From Halomonas sp. GD1P12 (GTDB lineage: Bacteria > Pseudomonadota > Gammaproteobacteria > Pseudomonadales > Halomonadaceae): a stretch of 64,000 nt of DNA. A program made the translations under genes and the position numbers. Below, piece by piece: positions 28,041-37,751 of this stretch (its first letter is position 1; every line of letters begins with the position of its first letter). Below the pieces are notes generated by a model that saw only the letters and a program-made list of their open reading frames with translations, had not been told where the DNA came from and ran no database searches. Location: positions 1,240,001-1,304,000 of the forward strand of contig NZ_CP107007.1 in assembly GCF_025725645.1 (NCBI RefSeq). Direction: 5' to 3'.

Positions 28041-28589
28041 CTACATCGAGCGGCTCAGGTGCGGCCAGGCCGCCCGCAGATACTGAAACATCGACCACAG
28101 CGTCAGCACCGCCGCCACGTACAAAATGGCAACGCCGACCATGGCCAGCGCATGGCCGGAGGGGACGGCAAGCAGAACCAGAAGCGCCACCATCTGCAGC
28201 GTGGTCTTGAGCTTGCCAATCCAGGAGACCGCGACCATGCCGCGCTTGCCCATTTCCGCCATCCACTCGCGCAGCGCCGAAATCACGATCTCACGTCCGA
28301 TGATGACCAGCGCGGGCAACGTCAGCAGCGCAGTGTCGAAGCGCTCGATTAAAAGCGCCAGCGCCACCGCGACCATCAGCTTGTCCGCCACCGGATCCAG
28401 AAAGGCGCCAAAGGGCGTCGACTGATTCCAGAGCCGCGCCAGATAGCCGTCCAGCCAGTCGGTGATCGAGGCGAGCGCAAACAGGCCCGCTGCCAGCGGC
28501 ATGCTCCAGCTGTAGGGCAGGTAAAAGAGCACGACCAGAAGGGGGATGAAAACGATTCTTGCCAGAGTCAATATGTTGGGTATGTTCAT
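28041..28589 (-). CDS. pgsA: CDP-diacylglycerol-glycerol-3-phosphate 3-phosphatidyltransferase
   Basis: A 182-residue integral membrane enzyme making phosphatidylglycerol phosphate, entry to PG and cardiolipin. The CDP-alcohol phosphotransferase motif [11 protein letters not shown]...[10 protein letters not shown] (DGx2ARx8Gx3Dx3D) lies at residues 43-70, and four to five membrane helices follow. The ATG at 28587-28589 gives the canonical [12 protein letters not shown] start; the upstream extension in the same frame is not coding. It lies 95 nt after uvrC, with three tRNAs downstream, as in E. coli. Confidence 0.95.
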   Translation of the reverse strand: MNIPNILTLARIVFIPLLVVLFYLPYSWSMPLAAGLFALASITDWLDGYLARLWNQSTPFGAFLDPVADKLMVAVALALLIERFDTALLTLPALVIIGREIVISALREWMAEMGKRGMVAVSWIGKLKTTLQMVALLVLLAVPSGHALAMVGVAILYVAAVLTLWSMFQYLRAAWPHLSRSM

Positions 28590-28684
28590 CGCAGGGCGCG
28601 ATCCTTGCCGGAGAATCAGAAAATCAAACGTATGTAGGGCTATTCTATCCGCCTTGGGGCGCGGCATCCATGCCGCAAAGACCT

Positions 28685-30499
28685 TTATCCATTGAGCGCC
28701 TGGTAGATCGACGCGGCCATGGTCGCGCTAATGCCCGGTACGCGAGCGAGCTCGTCCTGACTTGCCTTCTGTACCCCCTGAAGCCCGCCGAAAAAGCGTA
28801 ATAGTTCGCGCCGTCGCTTGGGCCCAACGCCTGGAATGTCCTGCAGGGTCGAGGTGCGCCGCGCCTTGTCGCGCTGGGCGCGGTGGCCGGCAATGGCGAA
28901 GCGGTGCGACTCGTCGCGGATGTGCTGAATCAGATGCAGCCCCGGTGAGGCCGGGTCCATCGGCAGCGGGTTGTCGCTGCTTTCCAGAAACAACGTCTCG
29001 AGCCCCGCCTTGCGCGTGGTGCCCTTGGCCACGCCCAAAAGCGTGATGCCTACGACGCCAAGCTCCTCGATCACCCCGCGGGCCATATTGAGCTGGCCCT
29101 TGCCGCCGTCGACGATCAGCACATCCGGCGCGATCGCTTCACCGCTTTTGACGCGCTTCAAGCGCCTCGTCAGCGCCTGCTGCATGGCGGCGTAGTCGTC
29201 GCCGGCAGCGACCCCTTCGATGCGAAAATGACGATAGTCGCTTTTACGCGGTCCCTGTTGATCGAAGACCACACACGACGCCACGGTTGCCTCGCCCTGG
29301 CTGTGACTGATATCGAAGCACTCCAGCCGCGCTGGCGTATTCTCGAGCCCCATCGCCTTTTGCAGCGACTCGAAGCGGGCCATGAGCTGGGTTTTGTTCG
29401 CCAGCTGAGAGGCGAGCTGCTGCTCGGCATTGGTCATGGCGAGTTTTTGCCACTGGGCGCGGTGGCCGCGTACCTGATGCGCCACGCGTACCTTCTTGCC
29501 GGCCTGCTCGCTGAGCGCATCGGCGATCAGCTGGCTATCGTCCAGGGCGTGGCTGGTGATCACTTCGGCGGGGACGTTGTGGGGCTGGCCGAAGTAGTAC
29601 TGGCTGACCACCTCGGTCAAGAGCATCTCATCAGAGAGCTCGAGGTCGTTTTTCGGCGTGTGGTGGCGCGCGCCAAGCAGCCGGCCATCGCGAATGCTCA
29701 TGATGGAAACGCCTTGGGCGCCGGGGCGGTGGGCGAGGGCGAAGATGTCCGCGTCGCCGCTTTCGTTGTCGACGAACTGGCGCTGCTGGAGCTGTCGGAG
29801 TTTCGAAATCTGGTCGCGAAGCCGCCCGGCCTCCTCGAAATCGAGCGCCTGGCTTGCCGTCTCCATGTCGCGGCCGAGCGCCTCGGTGACGCTGTCGCTT
29901 TTTCCCTCCAGGCACATCACCGCGTGCTCGACGTCGCGCTGATACTCTTCTTTAGAGATATAGCCCACACAGGGCGCGCTGCAGCGGTCGATCTGGTACT
30001 GAAGGCAGGGGCGGCTGCGGTGGGCGAAGACGCTGTCCTCACAGTTGCGGATGCGAAAGATCTTTTGCATCAGCGTCAGGCTCTCTTTCACCGCGCCGCT
30101 GCTTGGGTAGGGGCCCAGATAGCGGCCGTCGCCGCGCCGCTGGCGAGCGCGCTTGTACTCGAGCGCCGGATAGGCATGGCGATCGGTGACGAACACGAAC
30201 GGATAGGATTTATCGTCGCGCAGCAGAATGTTGTAGGGCGGGCGCAGCTCCTTGATCAGCGTTTGCTCGAGCAGCAGCGCCTCGGTTTCGGTGCGCGTGA
30301 CGGTAACCTGAACGTCGGCGATACGCGCCACCATCGCTTGGGTCTTGGCGTTGAGCTGGCCACGAAAATAGCTCGCCAGGCGCGCCTTGAGCCGCTTCGC
30401 CTTGCCAACGTAGAGCGTGTTTTGCTGATCGTCGAGCATCCGGTAAACGCCGGGGGAGGTGCTTACCGAGCTCAAGAATTGCTTGGCATCGAAAGTCAT
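28685..30499 (-). CDS. uvrC: Excinuclease ABC subunit C
   Basis: A 604-residue nuclease that makes both incisions in nucleotide excision repair. The GIY-YIG domain is at the N terminus ([22 protein letters not shown], about residues 16-37), a UVR/UvrB-binding helix around [16 protein letters not shown] (about 205-220), the RNase H-like 5' nuclease domain with [11 protein letters not shown] and [11 protein letters not shown] in the second half, and tandem HhH motifs at the end ([28 protein letters not shown]). Start is ATG 30497-30499; the extra upstream residues are not conserved in kind. Follows uvrY, a widespread pairing. Confidence 0.97.
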   Translation of the reverse strand: MTFDAKQFLSSVSTSPGVYRMLDDQQNTLYVGKAKRLKARLASYFRGQLNAKTQAMVARIADVQVTVTRTETEALLLEQTLIKELRPPYNILLRDDKSYPFVFVTDRHAYPALEYKRARQRRGDGRYLGPYPSSGAVKESLTLMQKIFRIRNCEDSVFAHRSRPCLQYQIDRCSAPCVGYISKEEYQRDVEHAVMCLEGKSDSVTEALGRDMETASQALDFEEAGRLRDQISKLRQLQQRQFVDNESGDADIFALAHRPGAQGVSIMSIRDGRLLGARHHTPKNDLELSDEMLLTEVVSQYYFGQPHNVPAEVITSHALDDSQLIADALSEQAGKKVRVAHQVRGHRAQWQKLAMTNAEQQLASQLANKTQLMARFESLQKAMGLENTPARLECFDISHSQGEATVASCVVFDQQGPRKSDYRHFRIEGVAAGDDYAAMQQALTRRLKRVKSGEAIAPDVLIVDGGKGQLNMARGVIEELGVVGITLLGVAKGTTRKAGLETLFLESSDNPLPMDPASPGLHLIQHIRDESHRFAIAGHRAQRDKARRTSTLQDIPGVGPKRRRELLRFFGGLQGVQKASQDELARVPGISATMAASIYQALNG

Positions 30500-30539
30500 G
30501 GAACCTGGGATCTGCGTGAGCGAGCACTGGATGTTAGGC

Positions 30540-31190
30540 CTAACCCTCGCGCGCGTCAAAGCCCTCGACCAGCCCGTGGCGAAGCGCCAGATGGGTCAGC
30601 TCCACGTCGCTGGTCACGGCCAGCTTGTCGAATAGACGATAGCGGTAGGTGTTCACGGTTTTAGGGCTCAAATGCAGCCGTTCGGAGATGTCCTGAACCC
30701 GCTGGCAGTTGACGATCATCAGCGCGATTTGAAGCTCGCGCGGCGAGAGTTGGCGAAACGGGCTGCGCTCTTCGGTGAAGTGAGCAAGTGCCAGTCGCTG
30801 GGCGATCTCCTGGCTGACGTAGCGCCCGCCGCTGTAAACCTGGCGGATCGCTTTGGTCATCTCCTCTATGTTGGCGCTCTTGCTCAAAAAGCCAGAGGCG
30901 CCGGCTTCGAGCATACGCCTTAAAATGCTGTCTTCCATGTAGGCCGTTAAAATCAGAACGCGCACGTTTTTCATGCTGCGACAGATACGCCGGGTCGCTT
31001 CCAGCCCGCCAATGCCGGGCATTCGAATATCCATCAGCACCAGATCCGGTTTGACCTGACGACAAAGCGTGACCGCGTTTTCGCCATCGACGGCTTCGCC
31101 TGCAATCGTGATATCGCGCTCCTCGTTCAGCAGGTGCGCGATACTGCTTCTTACCAAATGGTGGTCGTCGGCGATGAGAACGTTAATCAC
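30540..31190 (-). CDS. uvrY: UvrY/GacA response regulator
   Basis: A 216-residue two-component regulator of the NarL class. The receiver (1-120) has the acidic pair in IADDHHLVR, the phospho-acceptor Asp in PDLVLMDIRMPG, the Thr in ILTAYM and Lys in GFLSKSANIEEM. The LuxR-type HTH (about 145-205) is LSPRELQIALMI...DISERLHLSPKTVNTYRYRLF. Start is GTG 31188-31190, 8 nt after AGGAG; the longer frame from 31214 is less likely. Partner sensor would be GacS/BarA, elsewhere. In relatives it drives csrB/rsm-type small RNAs controlling carbon storage and secretion. Confidence 0.93.
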   Translation of the reverse strand: MINVLIADDHHLVRSSIAHLLNEERDITIAGEAVDGENAVTLCRQVKPDLVLMDIRMPGIGGLEATRRICRSMKNVRVLILTAYMEDSILRRMLEAGASGFLSKSANIEEMTKAIRQVYSGGRYVSQEIAQRLALAHFTEERSPFRQLSPRELQIALMIVNCQRVQDISERLHLSPKTVNTYRYRLFDKLAVTSDVELTHLALRHGLVEGFDAREG

Positions 31191-31340
31191 GTGGTCGCTC
31201 CTGCATTCATGCACTCACACGTTGTGTTGTTCGACGTTTGTTCTGCCGTCGATTGCCTGGGGTTCGAGCTTAGGGGTCGAACCTAGGGTGCCATAGCTTT
31301 TGCCAAAGGAGAATTAGTAAATATAAAACCCACGCCGGGC

Positions 31341-31369
31341 TTGACCCGAGGCATTTTCTTGCTTAGTAT
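31341..31369 (+). promoter_or_regulatory. Sigma70 promoter of tRNA-Ala
   Basis: TTGACC (31341-31346), 17-bp spacer, TAGTAT (31364-31369), then a GC-rich discriminator typical of stable-RNA promoters. The tRNA begins about 30 nt after the predicted start. Between uvrY and this promoter I see nothing else. Confidence 0.65.
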
Positions 31370-31405
31370 TCGCCGCGCACTCGGCCACAAAACGCCGGTT
31401 GCTCT

Positions 31406-31481
31406 GGGGCCTTAGCTCAGCTGGGAGAGCGCAACACTGGCAGTGTTGAGGTCAGCGGTTCGATCCCGCTAGGCTCCACCA
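31406..31481 (+). tRNA. tRNA-Ala (GGC)
   Basis: A 76-nt tRNA with GGGGCCT acceptor (one G-U pair), D-arm AGCTCAGCTGGGAGAGC, anticodon loop CTGGCAG, T-arm GGTTCGATCC and encoded CCA. Followed after a few bases by a strong terminator, so it forms a single-gene unit. Confidence 0.96.
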
Positions 31482-31486
31482 AATTC

Positions 31487-31515
31487 AAAAGCCCCGCTCA
31501 TCGAGCGGGGCTTTT
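31487..31515. terminator. Bidirectional terminator between tRNA-Ala and argF
   Basis: AAAAGCCCCGCTC pairs with GAGCGGGGCTTTTT around the loop ATC. It ends tRNA-Ala on the plus strand and can end argF transcripts on the minus strand. Confidence 0.9.
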
Positions 31516-31569
31516 TCGTGCGCATCATGCGGGCGCCAAACGCCCGGCCAGTGCCGAGCGTAGCGAGCT

Positions 31570-32487
31570 TTAGCCAATGCGGCCCAGCAGCAAAAATTCC
31601 ATCAGCGCCTTTTGCGCGTGCAGCCGGTTGCCGGCTTCCTGCCAGACCACCGCGCGCGGGTCGTCGAGCAGCGTCTCGCTGATCTCTTCGCCGCGGTGGG
31701 CGGGCAGACAGTGCAAAAACAGCACGTCGTCGGCGGCGGCATCCAGCATCGCCTCGGTGACCTGGAAGCCGGCGAAGTCGGCCTCGCGTTTGGCCTGCTC
31801 CTCTTCCTGGCCCATGGAGGCCCATACGTCGGTGGTGATCAAATCGACGCCCCGGGTCGCCTCGACCGGATCGTGGAACAGCGTCACGCGATCGCCTGCG
31901 GCCTCGAGAATGTCGGCGCGCGGCTCGTAGCCTTTCGGGCAGCAAACGTGCAGGTTGAAGCCGAACTGGCGCGCGGCGTTGATCCAGGAGTGGCACATGT
32001 TGTTGCCATCGCCCACCCACACTGCCGTGCGGCCTTCGACGCTACCCCGGTGCTCTTTCCAGGTCATCACGTCGGCCAGCAGTTGACAGGGGTGGTAGTC
32101 GTCGCTCAGCGCATTGATCACCGGTACCGAGCTTGCGCTGGCGAAGGTTTCGATGCCTTCGTGAGAGAAGGTGCGAATCATCACTGCGTCGACCATTTCC
32201 GAGAGCACCCGCGCGGTGTCCTCGATCGGCTCGCCGCGGCCAAGCTGGCTATCGCGAGGGGAGAGAAACAGCGCGTGGCCGCCGAACTGGGTCATACCGG
32301 TCTCGAACGAGACGCGGGTACGGGTCGAGGATTTTTCGAAAATCATCGCCAGCGTCCGGTTCTTGAACGGCGTATAAACGGGGCCTTCGGTCTTGAGCTC
32401 GCTTTTGATGGTGATGGCACGGTCGATCAAGTAGTCGAGCTCGTCCGGGCTCAGATCCAGCAGGGTCAGAAAATGGCGGGTCGCCAT
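31570..32487 (-). CDS. argF: Ornithine carbamoyltransferase (anabolic)
   Basis: A 305-residue transcarbamylase of arginine synthesis. Carbamoyl phosphate-binding STRTR lies in [13 protein letters not shown] (about residues 48-60), [11 protein letters not shown] follows (about 130), ornithine-binding is in [13 protein letters not shown] and the catalytic Cys in [13 protein letters not shown] (about 265). Length and motifs fit ArgF more than ArgI-like catabolic ArcB (about 335). It stands alone, convergent with tRNA-Ala and divergent from grxD. No ArgR-like box stands out in the upstream 190 bp. Confidence 0.94.
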   Translation of the reverse strand: MATRHFLTLLDLSPDELDYLIDRAITIKSELKTEGPVYTPFKNRTLAMIFEKSSTRTRVSFETGMTQFGGHALFLSPRDSQLGRGEPIEDTARVLSEMVDAVMIRTFSHEGIETFASASSVPVINALSDDYHPCQLLADVMTWKEHRGSVEGRTAVWVGDGNNMCHSWINAARQFGFNLHVCCPKGYEPRADILEAAGDRVTLFHDPVEATRGVDLITTDVWASMGQEEEQAKREADFAGFQVTEAMLDAAADDVLFLHCLPAHRGEEISETLLDDPRAVVWQEAGNRLHAQKALMEFLLLGRIG

Positions 32488-32680
32488 GATAACGTCTCTC
32501 CGGGTAAATACCCCATCCTAGCGACGGCGCGGGGGATGCGCAACGCCACCTGCATGCGTAGAATAGGGCGCTTGATAAAGCCGAGCAGTTTACTCAGGTA
32601 CCGCTTGATGGCGGTACTCTTTAAAGACGTGACGAGTTGCGTACACTAGATGAACGCGCCACCGATCGAAGGAGCACTCC

Positions 32681-33037
32681 ATGAGCACAACGGTTGAGAA
32701 CATCCAGCGCCAAATCAGCGAAAACCCGATTCTGATCTACATGAAGGGCACGCCCCAGCTGCCCCAGTGTGGCTTTTCCGCCCAAACCGTTCAGGCGCTG
32801 ATGAGCTGCGGCGAGCGTTTCGCGTTCGTTAACGTGCTGGACAACCCGGATATCCGTAGCGAACTGCCCAAGGTCGCCAACTGGCCGACGTTCCCGCAGC
32901 TGTGGGTCGAAGGCGAGCTGGTCGGCGGTTGCGATATCGTGATGGAAATGCATCAAAGCGGCGAACTCGAAAAGCTGATCAAGGAGGCCGGCCAGCGCGC
33001 CAGCGCCTCCGAAGGCAGCGACGCGCCGAGCGAGTAA
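32681..33037 (+). CDS. grxD: Monothiol glutaredoxin (Grx4 type)
   Basis: A 118-residue glutaredoxin with the CGFS active site in PQCGFSAQTVQAL (about residue 30) preceded by the LIYMKGTP signature and followed by NWPTFPQLWVEGELVGGCDIV. Monothiol Grx4 proteins coordinate [2Fe-2S] clusters with glutathione and BolA and pass them on to apo-proteins. The C-terminal 15 residues are Ser/Ala-rich and acidic. It lies before the dnaX operon, and a promoter for dnaX overlaps the space between them. Confidence 0.95.
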   Translation: MSTTVENIQRQISENPILIYMKGTPQLPQCGFSAQTVQALMSCGERFAFVNVLDNPDIRSELPKVANWPTFPQLWVEGELVGGCDIVMEMHQSGELEKLIKEAGQRASASEGSDAPSE

Positions 33038-33048
33038 GGCGCCTTTTG

Positions 33049-33070
33049 GCCCGCGGTTGGCGGGCTCTCT
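33049..33070 (+). terminator. Weak hairpin after grxD
   Basis: GCCCGC pairs with GCGGGC (6 bp, loop GGTTG) and is followed by TCTCTC in place of a clean T-run. It overlaps the -35 of the predicted dnaX promoter. Confidence 0.35.
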
Positions 33071-33085
33071 CCCAGCCGCTAGAAT
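33057..33085 (+). promoter_or_regulatory. Putative sigma70 promoter of dnaX-ybaB-recR
   Basis: TTGGCG (33057-33062), 17-bp spacer, TAGAAT (33080-33085), about 85 nt before dnaX. The leader contains a stable stem-loop, CTCCCCGG/CCGGGGAG at 33121-33141, about 30 nt upstream of the ATG. Prediction only. Confidence 0.5.
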
Positions 33086-33171
33086 GGCCGCCCGCCATTC
33101 GACAGATCGTTTGAAGTGGCCTCCCCGGCGCTACCGGGGAGCCGCCAGCCCGCCAAAGGAAATAGTGCTCA

Positions 33172-35223
33172 ATGAGCTATCAGGTTCTGGCCCGCAAATG
33201 GCGCCCGCGTACGTTTCACGAGCTGGTGGGGCAGACCCATGTTCAGCGCGCGCTGGTCAACGCCCTCGACCAGGGGCGCCTTCACCACGCCTACCTGTTC
33301 ACCGGCACCCGCGGGGTCGGCAAGACGACACTTGCGCGTATTCTGGCCAAGTGCCTGAACTGCACCGCCAACGGCGAAGGGGACGACGGCGTTACGTCCA
33401 CGCCCTGCGGGCAGTGCGATAGCTGCCGCGCCATCGATGAAGGCCGCTTCGTCGATTTGATCGAGGTGGACGCCGCCTCGCGCACCAAGGTCGAAGACAC
33501 GCGCGAGCTTCTGGACAACGTGCAGTACGCGCCGACCCAGGGGCGCTACAAGGTGTACCTCATCGATGAGGTGCACATGCTCTCGACCAGCAGTTTCAAC
33601 GCGCTGTTGAAAACCCTGGAAGAGCCGCCGCCGCACGTTAAATTCCTGCTGGCCACCACCGACCCGCAAAAGCTTCCGCCCACGGTTCTGTCGCGCTGTT
33701 TGCAGTTCACTCTCAAGCACATGCCGCCGGAGCGGGTGGTCGAGCATCTGACCTTCGTGCTGGGCCAGGAGGGCGTGGCCTTCGATGAAAGCGCGCTGTG
33801 GCTTCTGGGCAAGGCCGCCGAAGGCTCGATGCGCGACGCCATGAGCCTGACCGACCAAGCGATCGCCTTTGGTCAGGGCGCGGTGCGCCATGCCGATGTC
33901 GCCGCGATGCTGGGCACGCTCGATCATCGCCATATCCTGGCGCTGGCGAAGGCGCTGGCCGAGGTCGACGTACAGGCGATTCTCGCCGAAGTCGCCACGC
34001 TCTCCGAGCAGGGGCCGGACTTCGCCGCGGTGCTCGACGACCTGACCGGTATTCTGCACCGGCTGGCGGTCGCACAGATGGTGCCAGGCGCGGTCGACAA
34101 TAGCCAAGGTGATCGCGAGACCATTCTCGAACTCGCCGGCCACTTCACCGCCGAGGACATTCAGCTTTATTACCAGATTGGTATTCAGGGGCGCGGCGAC
34201 ATGGAGCACGCCCCGGATCTGCGCAGCGCGCTGGAAATGACGCTTTTGCGCATGCTGGCGTTTCGCCCCCAGGGCGTGCCCCGGCCGCCGAAAACGCCGC
34301 TACCGCTACGCTCGGAACCCATGGCGCAAGCCAACGCGGCCACACCCGCCGACCACGAGCCGGCGGCCGACGCGCCAAAAAAGCCTGATCCTGCCCCGGC
34401 GGCGTTCGAATCAGCGCCTGTCAGCGCCCCGGTGCAGGAAGTCGCAAGTCCGATCGATCAACCGTCGCCCCCCTGGGCGATGTACGAAACCGCCGCGCAT
34501 ACTGAAGCGCCCGAGCCCGAGCCCGAGCCCGAGCCCGCCGCGCCGGCGTTCGTACCGGATACCCCCATCGTGGTTGACGCCGATGTGCCCGACTTCGATG
34601 AGCAGGATGTGCCTGTACAGGACGTGCCTGTCGAGGACGTGCCTGTCGAGGACGTGCCCGTACAGGACCTGTCGTCCGAGAGCGCCTTTATAGAAAGCGC
34701 ACCTGCGCCGGATGCGCCTGCCGAGAGCGCTCAGGCACAGGGTCGGCAAGTTCAAGAGCCAGCCGACGAGCAGGCGTCGAGCGACGCGGCGGCGGCTAAA
34801 ACCGCTCCGGTGCCCGGCGGGCGGCTCGACCACGCCGGGTGGCTTGCGCTGTTCGACCAGCTTGGCCTTGGCGGTTTGACCCGCAACCTGGCGGCGCACT
34901 GCCAGCTGGCAAGCGATGATGGACGCACGCTGGTGTTGACCCTGGACCCGAGCCAGTCGGCGATGCAGGCCGATGTACACCAGCAGCGCCTGGAGAAGGC
35001 GCTCGCCGATCAGGGCTTTTCGCGCTCGGTGAGCTTTGAGGTCGGCGAGCTCGACACCAGGCTCGAAACCCCGCGCGACCAGTCGCTGCGCTTTCAGCGC
35101 GAGCGTCACGCCAGCGCCGTTGATCTATTGCAACGCGACCCCAATATACAGAAGCTACGTCAAGCCTTTGGCGCAACGCTCAACGAAGAGAGCGTCAAGC
35201 CAAAAACCTCGACGTCGCCATGA
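33172..35223 (+). CDS. dnaX: DNA polymerase III subunit tau (and gamma by frameshift)
   Basis: A 683-residue clamp-loader ATPase. Domain I has Walker [14 protein letters not shown] (about residues 44-56), the zinc-binding CGQCDSC module, Walker [10 protein letters not shown] and SRC motif LSRCLQF; domain III ends near 370. A Pro/Glu/Asp-rich linker (about 375-540) contains EP repeats and four VPV(Q/E)D units, and the C-terminal 140 residues form the tau domain that binds the polymerase core. A complete -1 frameshift signal at codons 403-404 predicts a 405-residue gamma form lacking the linker and tau domain. ybaB and recR follow, as in E. coli. Confidence 0.96.
   Translation: MSYQVLARKWRPRTFHELVGQTHVQRALVNALDQGRLHHAYLFTGTRGVGKTTLARILAKCLNCTANGEGDDGVTSTPCGQCDSCRAIDEGRFVDLIEVDAASRTKVEDTRELLDNVQYAPTQGRYKVYLIDEVHMLSTSSFNALLKTLEEPPPHVKFLLATTDPQKLPPTVLSRCLQFTLKHMPPERVVEHLTFVLGQEGVAFDESALWLLGKAAEGSMRDAMSLTDQAIAFGQGAVRHADVAAMLGTLDHRHILALAKALAEVDVQAILAEVATLSEQGPDFAAVLDDLTGILHRLAVAQMVPGAVDNSQGDRETILELAGHFTAEDIQLYYQIGIQGRGDMEHAPDLRSALEMTLLRMLAFRPQGVPRPPKTPLPLRSEPMAQANAATPADHEPAADAPKKPDPAPAAFESAPVSAPVQEVASPIDQPSPPWAMYETAAHTEAPEPEPEPEPAAPAFVPDTPIVVDADVPDFDEQDVPVQDVPVEDVPVEDVPVQDLSSESAFIESAPAPDAPAESAQAQGRQVQEPADEQASSDAAAAKTAPVPGGRLDHAGWLALFDQLGLGGLTRNLAAHCQLASDDGRTLVLTLDPSQSAMQADVHQQRLEKALADQGFSRSVSFEVGELDTRLETPRDQSLRFQRERHASAVDLLQRDPNIQKLRQAFGATLNEESVKPKTSTSP
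34377..34439 (+). promoter_or_regulatory. Programmed -1 ribosomal frameshift signal in dnaX
   Basis: The slippery heptamer A AAA AAG (34377-34383) is in the right phase (codons CCA AAA AAG). In the -1 frame the next codons are GCC then the stop TGA at 34386-34388. After a 5-nt spacer a stem-loop follows: 34389-34394 with 34434-34439, one mismatch, then 34396-34399 with 34429-34432 and 34401-34404 with 34425-34428 past a bulged base. This copies the E. coli dnaX design. I see no clear upstream Shine-Dalgarno-like stimulator. Confidence 0.85.
34606..34665 (+). repeat. Four 15-bp tandem units in the dnaX linker
   Basis: Units at 34606, 34621, 34636 and 34651 encode (D)[19 protein letters not shown]; two are identical at the DNA level. 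A (GAGCCC)n run encoding alternating Glu-Pro lies shortly before, at about 34510-34538. Both are in the tau-only linker, beyond the predicted gamma end, where length is free to vary. Confidence 0.9.
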
Positions 35224-35291
35224 CAGCCCGGCGTTTGCGGCTTACGCTAAGCTTTCAAACCGCACCGATTGACCACCAGGGAGTAGACACC

Positions 35292-35618
35292 ATGTTTAAA
35301 GGCGGAATGGGCAACCTGATGAAGCAGGCCCAGGAAATGCAGGAAAAGATGCAGCAGGTCCAGGAAGAGGCGGCGAAAGCCGAGGTCTTCGGCGAGGCCG
35401 GCGCGGGCATGGTGAAGGTCACCATGAACGGTCGTCACGATGTGAGCGACGTCACCATCGACCCAAGCGTGCTGGAAGAGGACAAGGAGCTGCTCGAAGA
35501 CCTGCTGGCCGCGGCGGTCAACGACGCCGTGCGTAAGGTCGAAGCCAACTCCAAGGCGCGGATGGAAGAGGCCACCCAGGGGCTGAATCTGCCGCCCGGC
35601 TTCAAGATGCCGTTTTAA
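35292..35618 (+). CDS. ybaB: YbaB/EbfC nucleoid-associated protein
   Basis: A 108-residue protein with the family layout: Met/Gln-rich N-terminal helix ([33 protein letters not shown]), a three-stranded sheet with [19 protein letters not shown] and a long C-terminal helix. YbaB dimers bind DNA without strict sequence specificity and lie between dnaX and recR in most bacteria. ATG 35292 is the family start; the frame upstream is not coding. It is 3 nt from recR. Confidence 0.95.
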   Translation: MFKGGMGNLMKQAQEMQEKMQQVQEEAAKAEVFGEAGAGMVKVTMNGRHDVSDVTIDPSVLEEDKELLEDLLAAAVNDAVRKVEANSKARMEEATQGLNLPPGFKMPF

Positions 35619-35621
35619 GCG

Positions 35622-36227
35622 ATGCGTTTTTCCCCGCTCATCGAGCAGCTCATCGAAGCGTTTCGGGTGCTGCCAGGCGTTGGGCCGAAGACCGCCCAGC
35701 GCATGGCCATGCATCTGCTCGAGCGTGAGCGCGAGGGCGGCCAGCGTCTGTCCGAGGTGATCGAGCGCGCCATCCGTGAGGTGGGTTACTGCCAGCGCTG
35801 CCGCACGCTTACCGAGGCCGAGGTCTGCGCGCTGTGCGACAGCCCGCGGCGCGACGACAGCGTGCTCTGCGTGGTGGAGTCGCCGGCGGATCAGCTCGCC
35901 ATCGAAGAGGCGGGCGGCTTTGGCGGGCGCTACTTCGTACTTCACGGCCATCTGTCGCCGCTCGACGGTATCGGCCCGGAAGCGATCGGGCTCGACCTGC
36001 TCGAGAAGCGCGTAAGCTTAGGCAATATCCGCGAGATCGTGTTGGCGACCAATCCCACCGTCGAAGGTGAAGCGACCGCGCACTACATCGCCTCGCAGCT
36101 CGCCCAGTACGGCGTCGCCTTTTCCCGGCTCGCCTACGGCGTACCCATGGGCGGCGAGCTCGAGTACGTCGATGGCGGCACGCTCAGCCGCGCGTTCAAC
36201 GGCCGCCTGCCTTTCGGCCTCGAATAG
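35622..36227 (+). CDS. recR: Recombination mediator RecR
   Basis: A 201-residue protein of the RecFOR pathway that helps load RecA on gapped DNA. An N-terminal HhH ([17 protein letters not shown]), a four-Cys zinc motif ([16 protein letters not shown], about residues 56-71) and a Toprim domain ([29 protein letters not shown]) are present, followed by the C-terminal [17 protein letters not shown]. Length is as in E. coli. It ends the dnaX-ybaB-recR unit; a 100-bp gap precedes rnd. Confidence 0.97.
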   Translation: MRFSPLIEQLIEAFRVLPGVGPKTAQRMAMHLLEREREGGQRLSEVIERAIREVGYCQRCRTLTEAEVCALCDSPRRDDSVLCVVESPADQLAIEEAGGFGGRYFVLHGHLSPLDGIGPEAIGLDLLEKRVSLGNIREIVLATNPTVEGEATAHYIASQLAQYGVAFSRLAYGVPMGGELEYVDGGTLSRAFNGRLPFGLE

Positions 36228-36327
36228 CCGCGCCACACTCTTCTGCCTGCGCCCGCGGCGAGCCTGCCGCGAGGCGTCGATTACCGTCACCTGGGCCGCT
36301 TTTGGTACCACCACAGGGAAGTCTACC

Positions 36328-37461
36328 GTGTCCGTTTTAACCCAACCGTCCTACCGATGGATCGAGACCGCCGACCAGCTCGACGCCGCCTGTCGGGAGG
36401 TCGAGGCCGCCAGCGTGATCGCGCTCGATACGGAGTTTTTCCGCGAAAACACCTTTTTTCCGATTCCGGCGCTGATCCAGTTTTGCGCCGGTGATCTTGC
36501 CTATCTGATCGACCCGGTCGCCACCCCGTGCACCGAGGCGTTCAGGGCGCTGTTGCAAAACCAGGCCATCAAGCTGCTGCACGCGGGCAGCGAGGATCTG
36601 GAAATTTTCCAGCTCTGGGCCGGTGTGCTGCCGACGCCGCTGGTGGATACCCAGATCGCTCAGGCGCTGCTCGGCGAGGTGCCCGCCATGGGGTATCAAA
36701 AGCTGGTCGAGCACTGGGTCGGTGAGACCCTGCCCAAAGAGGAGACGCGCTCGAACTGGCTGCTCCGGCCGCTGACGCCGAGCCAGTGCGACTACGCCGC
36801 CCTCGACGTTATCTATCTGCTGCGGGTCTGGGCACTACAGGCGGGTCAGCTCGACATGCTGGGGCGCCGGGAGTGGCTTTTCGAGGAGTGCGCCGCTCAA
36901 CTTGCCCAGGCCGAGCGCAGCAGCGAAAGCGACGCGCTCTGGTACACCCGCCAGCGCCAGCTGTGGCGGCTGCCCCCCCGGGCGATCGATGCCTATCAGC
37001 GGATGACCGCCTGGCGGGAAGGCGAAACCCGCCGACGCGACTTGCCGCGCAACTGGCTCGCCAGCGACAAGCTGCTGTTTGCCGTGGCCGAGGCAATGCC
37101 GAAAAACCGCTTCGAGCTAGCCGGCGTCGAAGGCGTGAAACCGGCCTTCGTCAAGAAGGAGGGCGATACGCTGCTCGAGTTCCTCAGAGAGGCGCGTCAC
37201 TGCCCGGAAGAGGCGCTGCCCGCGCCTTGGCCGGACCCGGCGTCGCCGAGTTTCAAGCGTCGCTTCAAGGCGCTCAAGAAAGTCATTAGTGCAAAGGCGG
37301 CGGCGCTGGGTATCGCCCCGGAAGTGCTGCTCAGGCGGCGCGACATCGAGGCGCTGGTGATGCAGGACATGGCCGGTGAAGCGCCGACGCTTCCCGGCGG
37401 CTGGCGGGGCGAGTGTTTGAACGACGCGCTATCTCAGGCGCTACAGGAGAGCGGAGCATGA
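36328..37461 (+). CDS. rnd: Ribonuclease D
   Basis: A 377-residue 3'-5' exoribonuclease for tRNA and stable RNA maturation. The DEDDy domain has VIALDTEFFRENTFFP (D, E), LLHAGSEDLEIF (D) and CDYAALDVIYLL (Y, D) over residues 25-160; an HRDC domain follows at about 205-285 and a second HRDC-like part to the end. The GTG at 36328, behind AGGGAAG, gives a protein almost the size of E. coli RNase D (375); the long open frame upstream overlaps recR and is rejected. Its stop overlaps the ycgL start (ATGA). Confidence 0.92.
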   Translation: MSVLTQPSYRWIETADQLDAACREVEAASVIALDTEFFRENTFFPIPALIQFCAGDLAYLIDPVATPCTEAFRALLQNQAIKLLHAGSEDLEIFQLWAGVLPTPLVDTQIAQALLGEVPAMGYQKLVEHWVGETLPKEETRSNWLLRPLTPSQCDYAALDVIYLLRVWALQAGQLDMLGRREWLFEECAAQLAQAERSSESDALWYTRQRQLWRLPPRAIDAYQRMTAWREGETRRRDLPRNWLASDKLLFAVAEAMPKNRFELAGVEGVKPAFVKKEGDTLLEFLREARHCPEEALPAPWPDPASPSFKRRFKALKKVISAKAAALGIAPEVLLRRRDIEALVMQDMAGEAPTLPGGWRGECLNDALSQALQESGA

Positions 37462-37751
37462 GCGATAAGCTGGTCTGCGAGATCTTCAAAAGCTCGCGCA
37501 AGGAAGAGATGTATCTTTACGTGGACAAGCGCCAGGGGCTTGCACCGGTGCCCGAGGCGCTGATGGAGACTTTTGGCAAGCCCGTGGCGGTGCTGACCAT
37601 GATTTTGACCGCGGATAAAAAGCTCGCCCGTGTCGATGTCGGCGATGTGCTCGAGGGGATCGAGACCCAGGGCTTTTACCTGCAGATGCCGCCGGCAAAA
37701 GAGGAGTATCTTTTGGACGTCCACCGCGCCCACGTCGACCGCCATTCATGA
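37458..37751 (+). CDS. ycgL: YcgL-domain protein
   Basis: A 97-residue protein of the YcgL family (KLVCEIFKSSRKEEMYLYVDK, TMILTADKKLARVDVGDVLEGIETQGFYLQMPP). A small alpha/beta fold is known for the family but the function is not established. It overlaps rnd by four bases (ATGA) and the next gene by four bases, so translation of the three is probably coupled. The rnd-ycgL link is also found in Pseudomonas, suggesting a role near RNA turnover (inference). Confidence 0.9.
   Translation: MSDKLVCEIFKSSRKEEMYLYVDKRQGLAPVPEALMETFGKPVAVLTMILTADKKLARVDVGDVLEGIETQGFYLQMPPAKEEYLLDVHRAHVDRHS

Noticed and set aside
29228-30664. 478-codon open frame opposite uvrC
   Set aside because: Mirror of a well-supported gene in GC-rich DNA; no motif, no ribosome site. 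The same applies to the long frames opposite acnD (20217-21605), fadD (43091-44539), hrpA (44863-46908) and pstC (56868-58151).
33038-33171. 4.5S (SRP) RNA gene before dnaX
   Set aside because: Some gammaproteobacteria have ffs near dnaX, but the conserved GGAAGCAGC-type loop sequences are missing; only a promoter and small hairpins are seen.
36067-36327. N-terminal extension of RNase D overlapping recR
   Set aside because: The segment reads as Ser/Ala/Arg-rich shadow of recR in another frame; GTG 36328 with AGGGAAG gives the family length.
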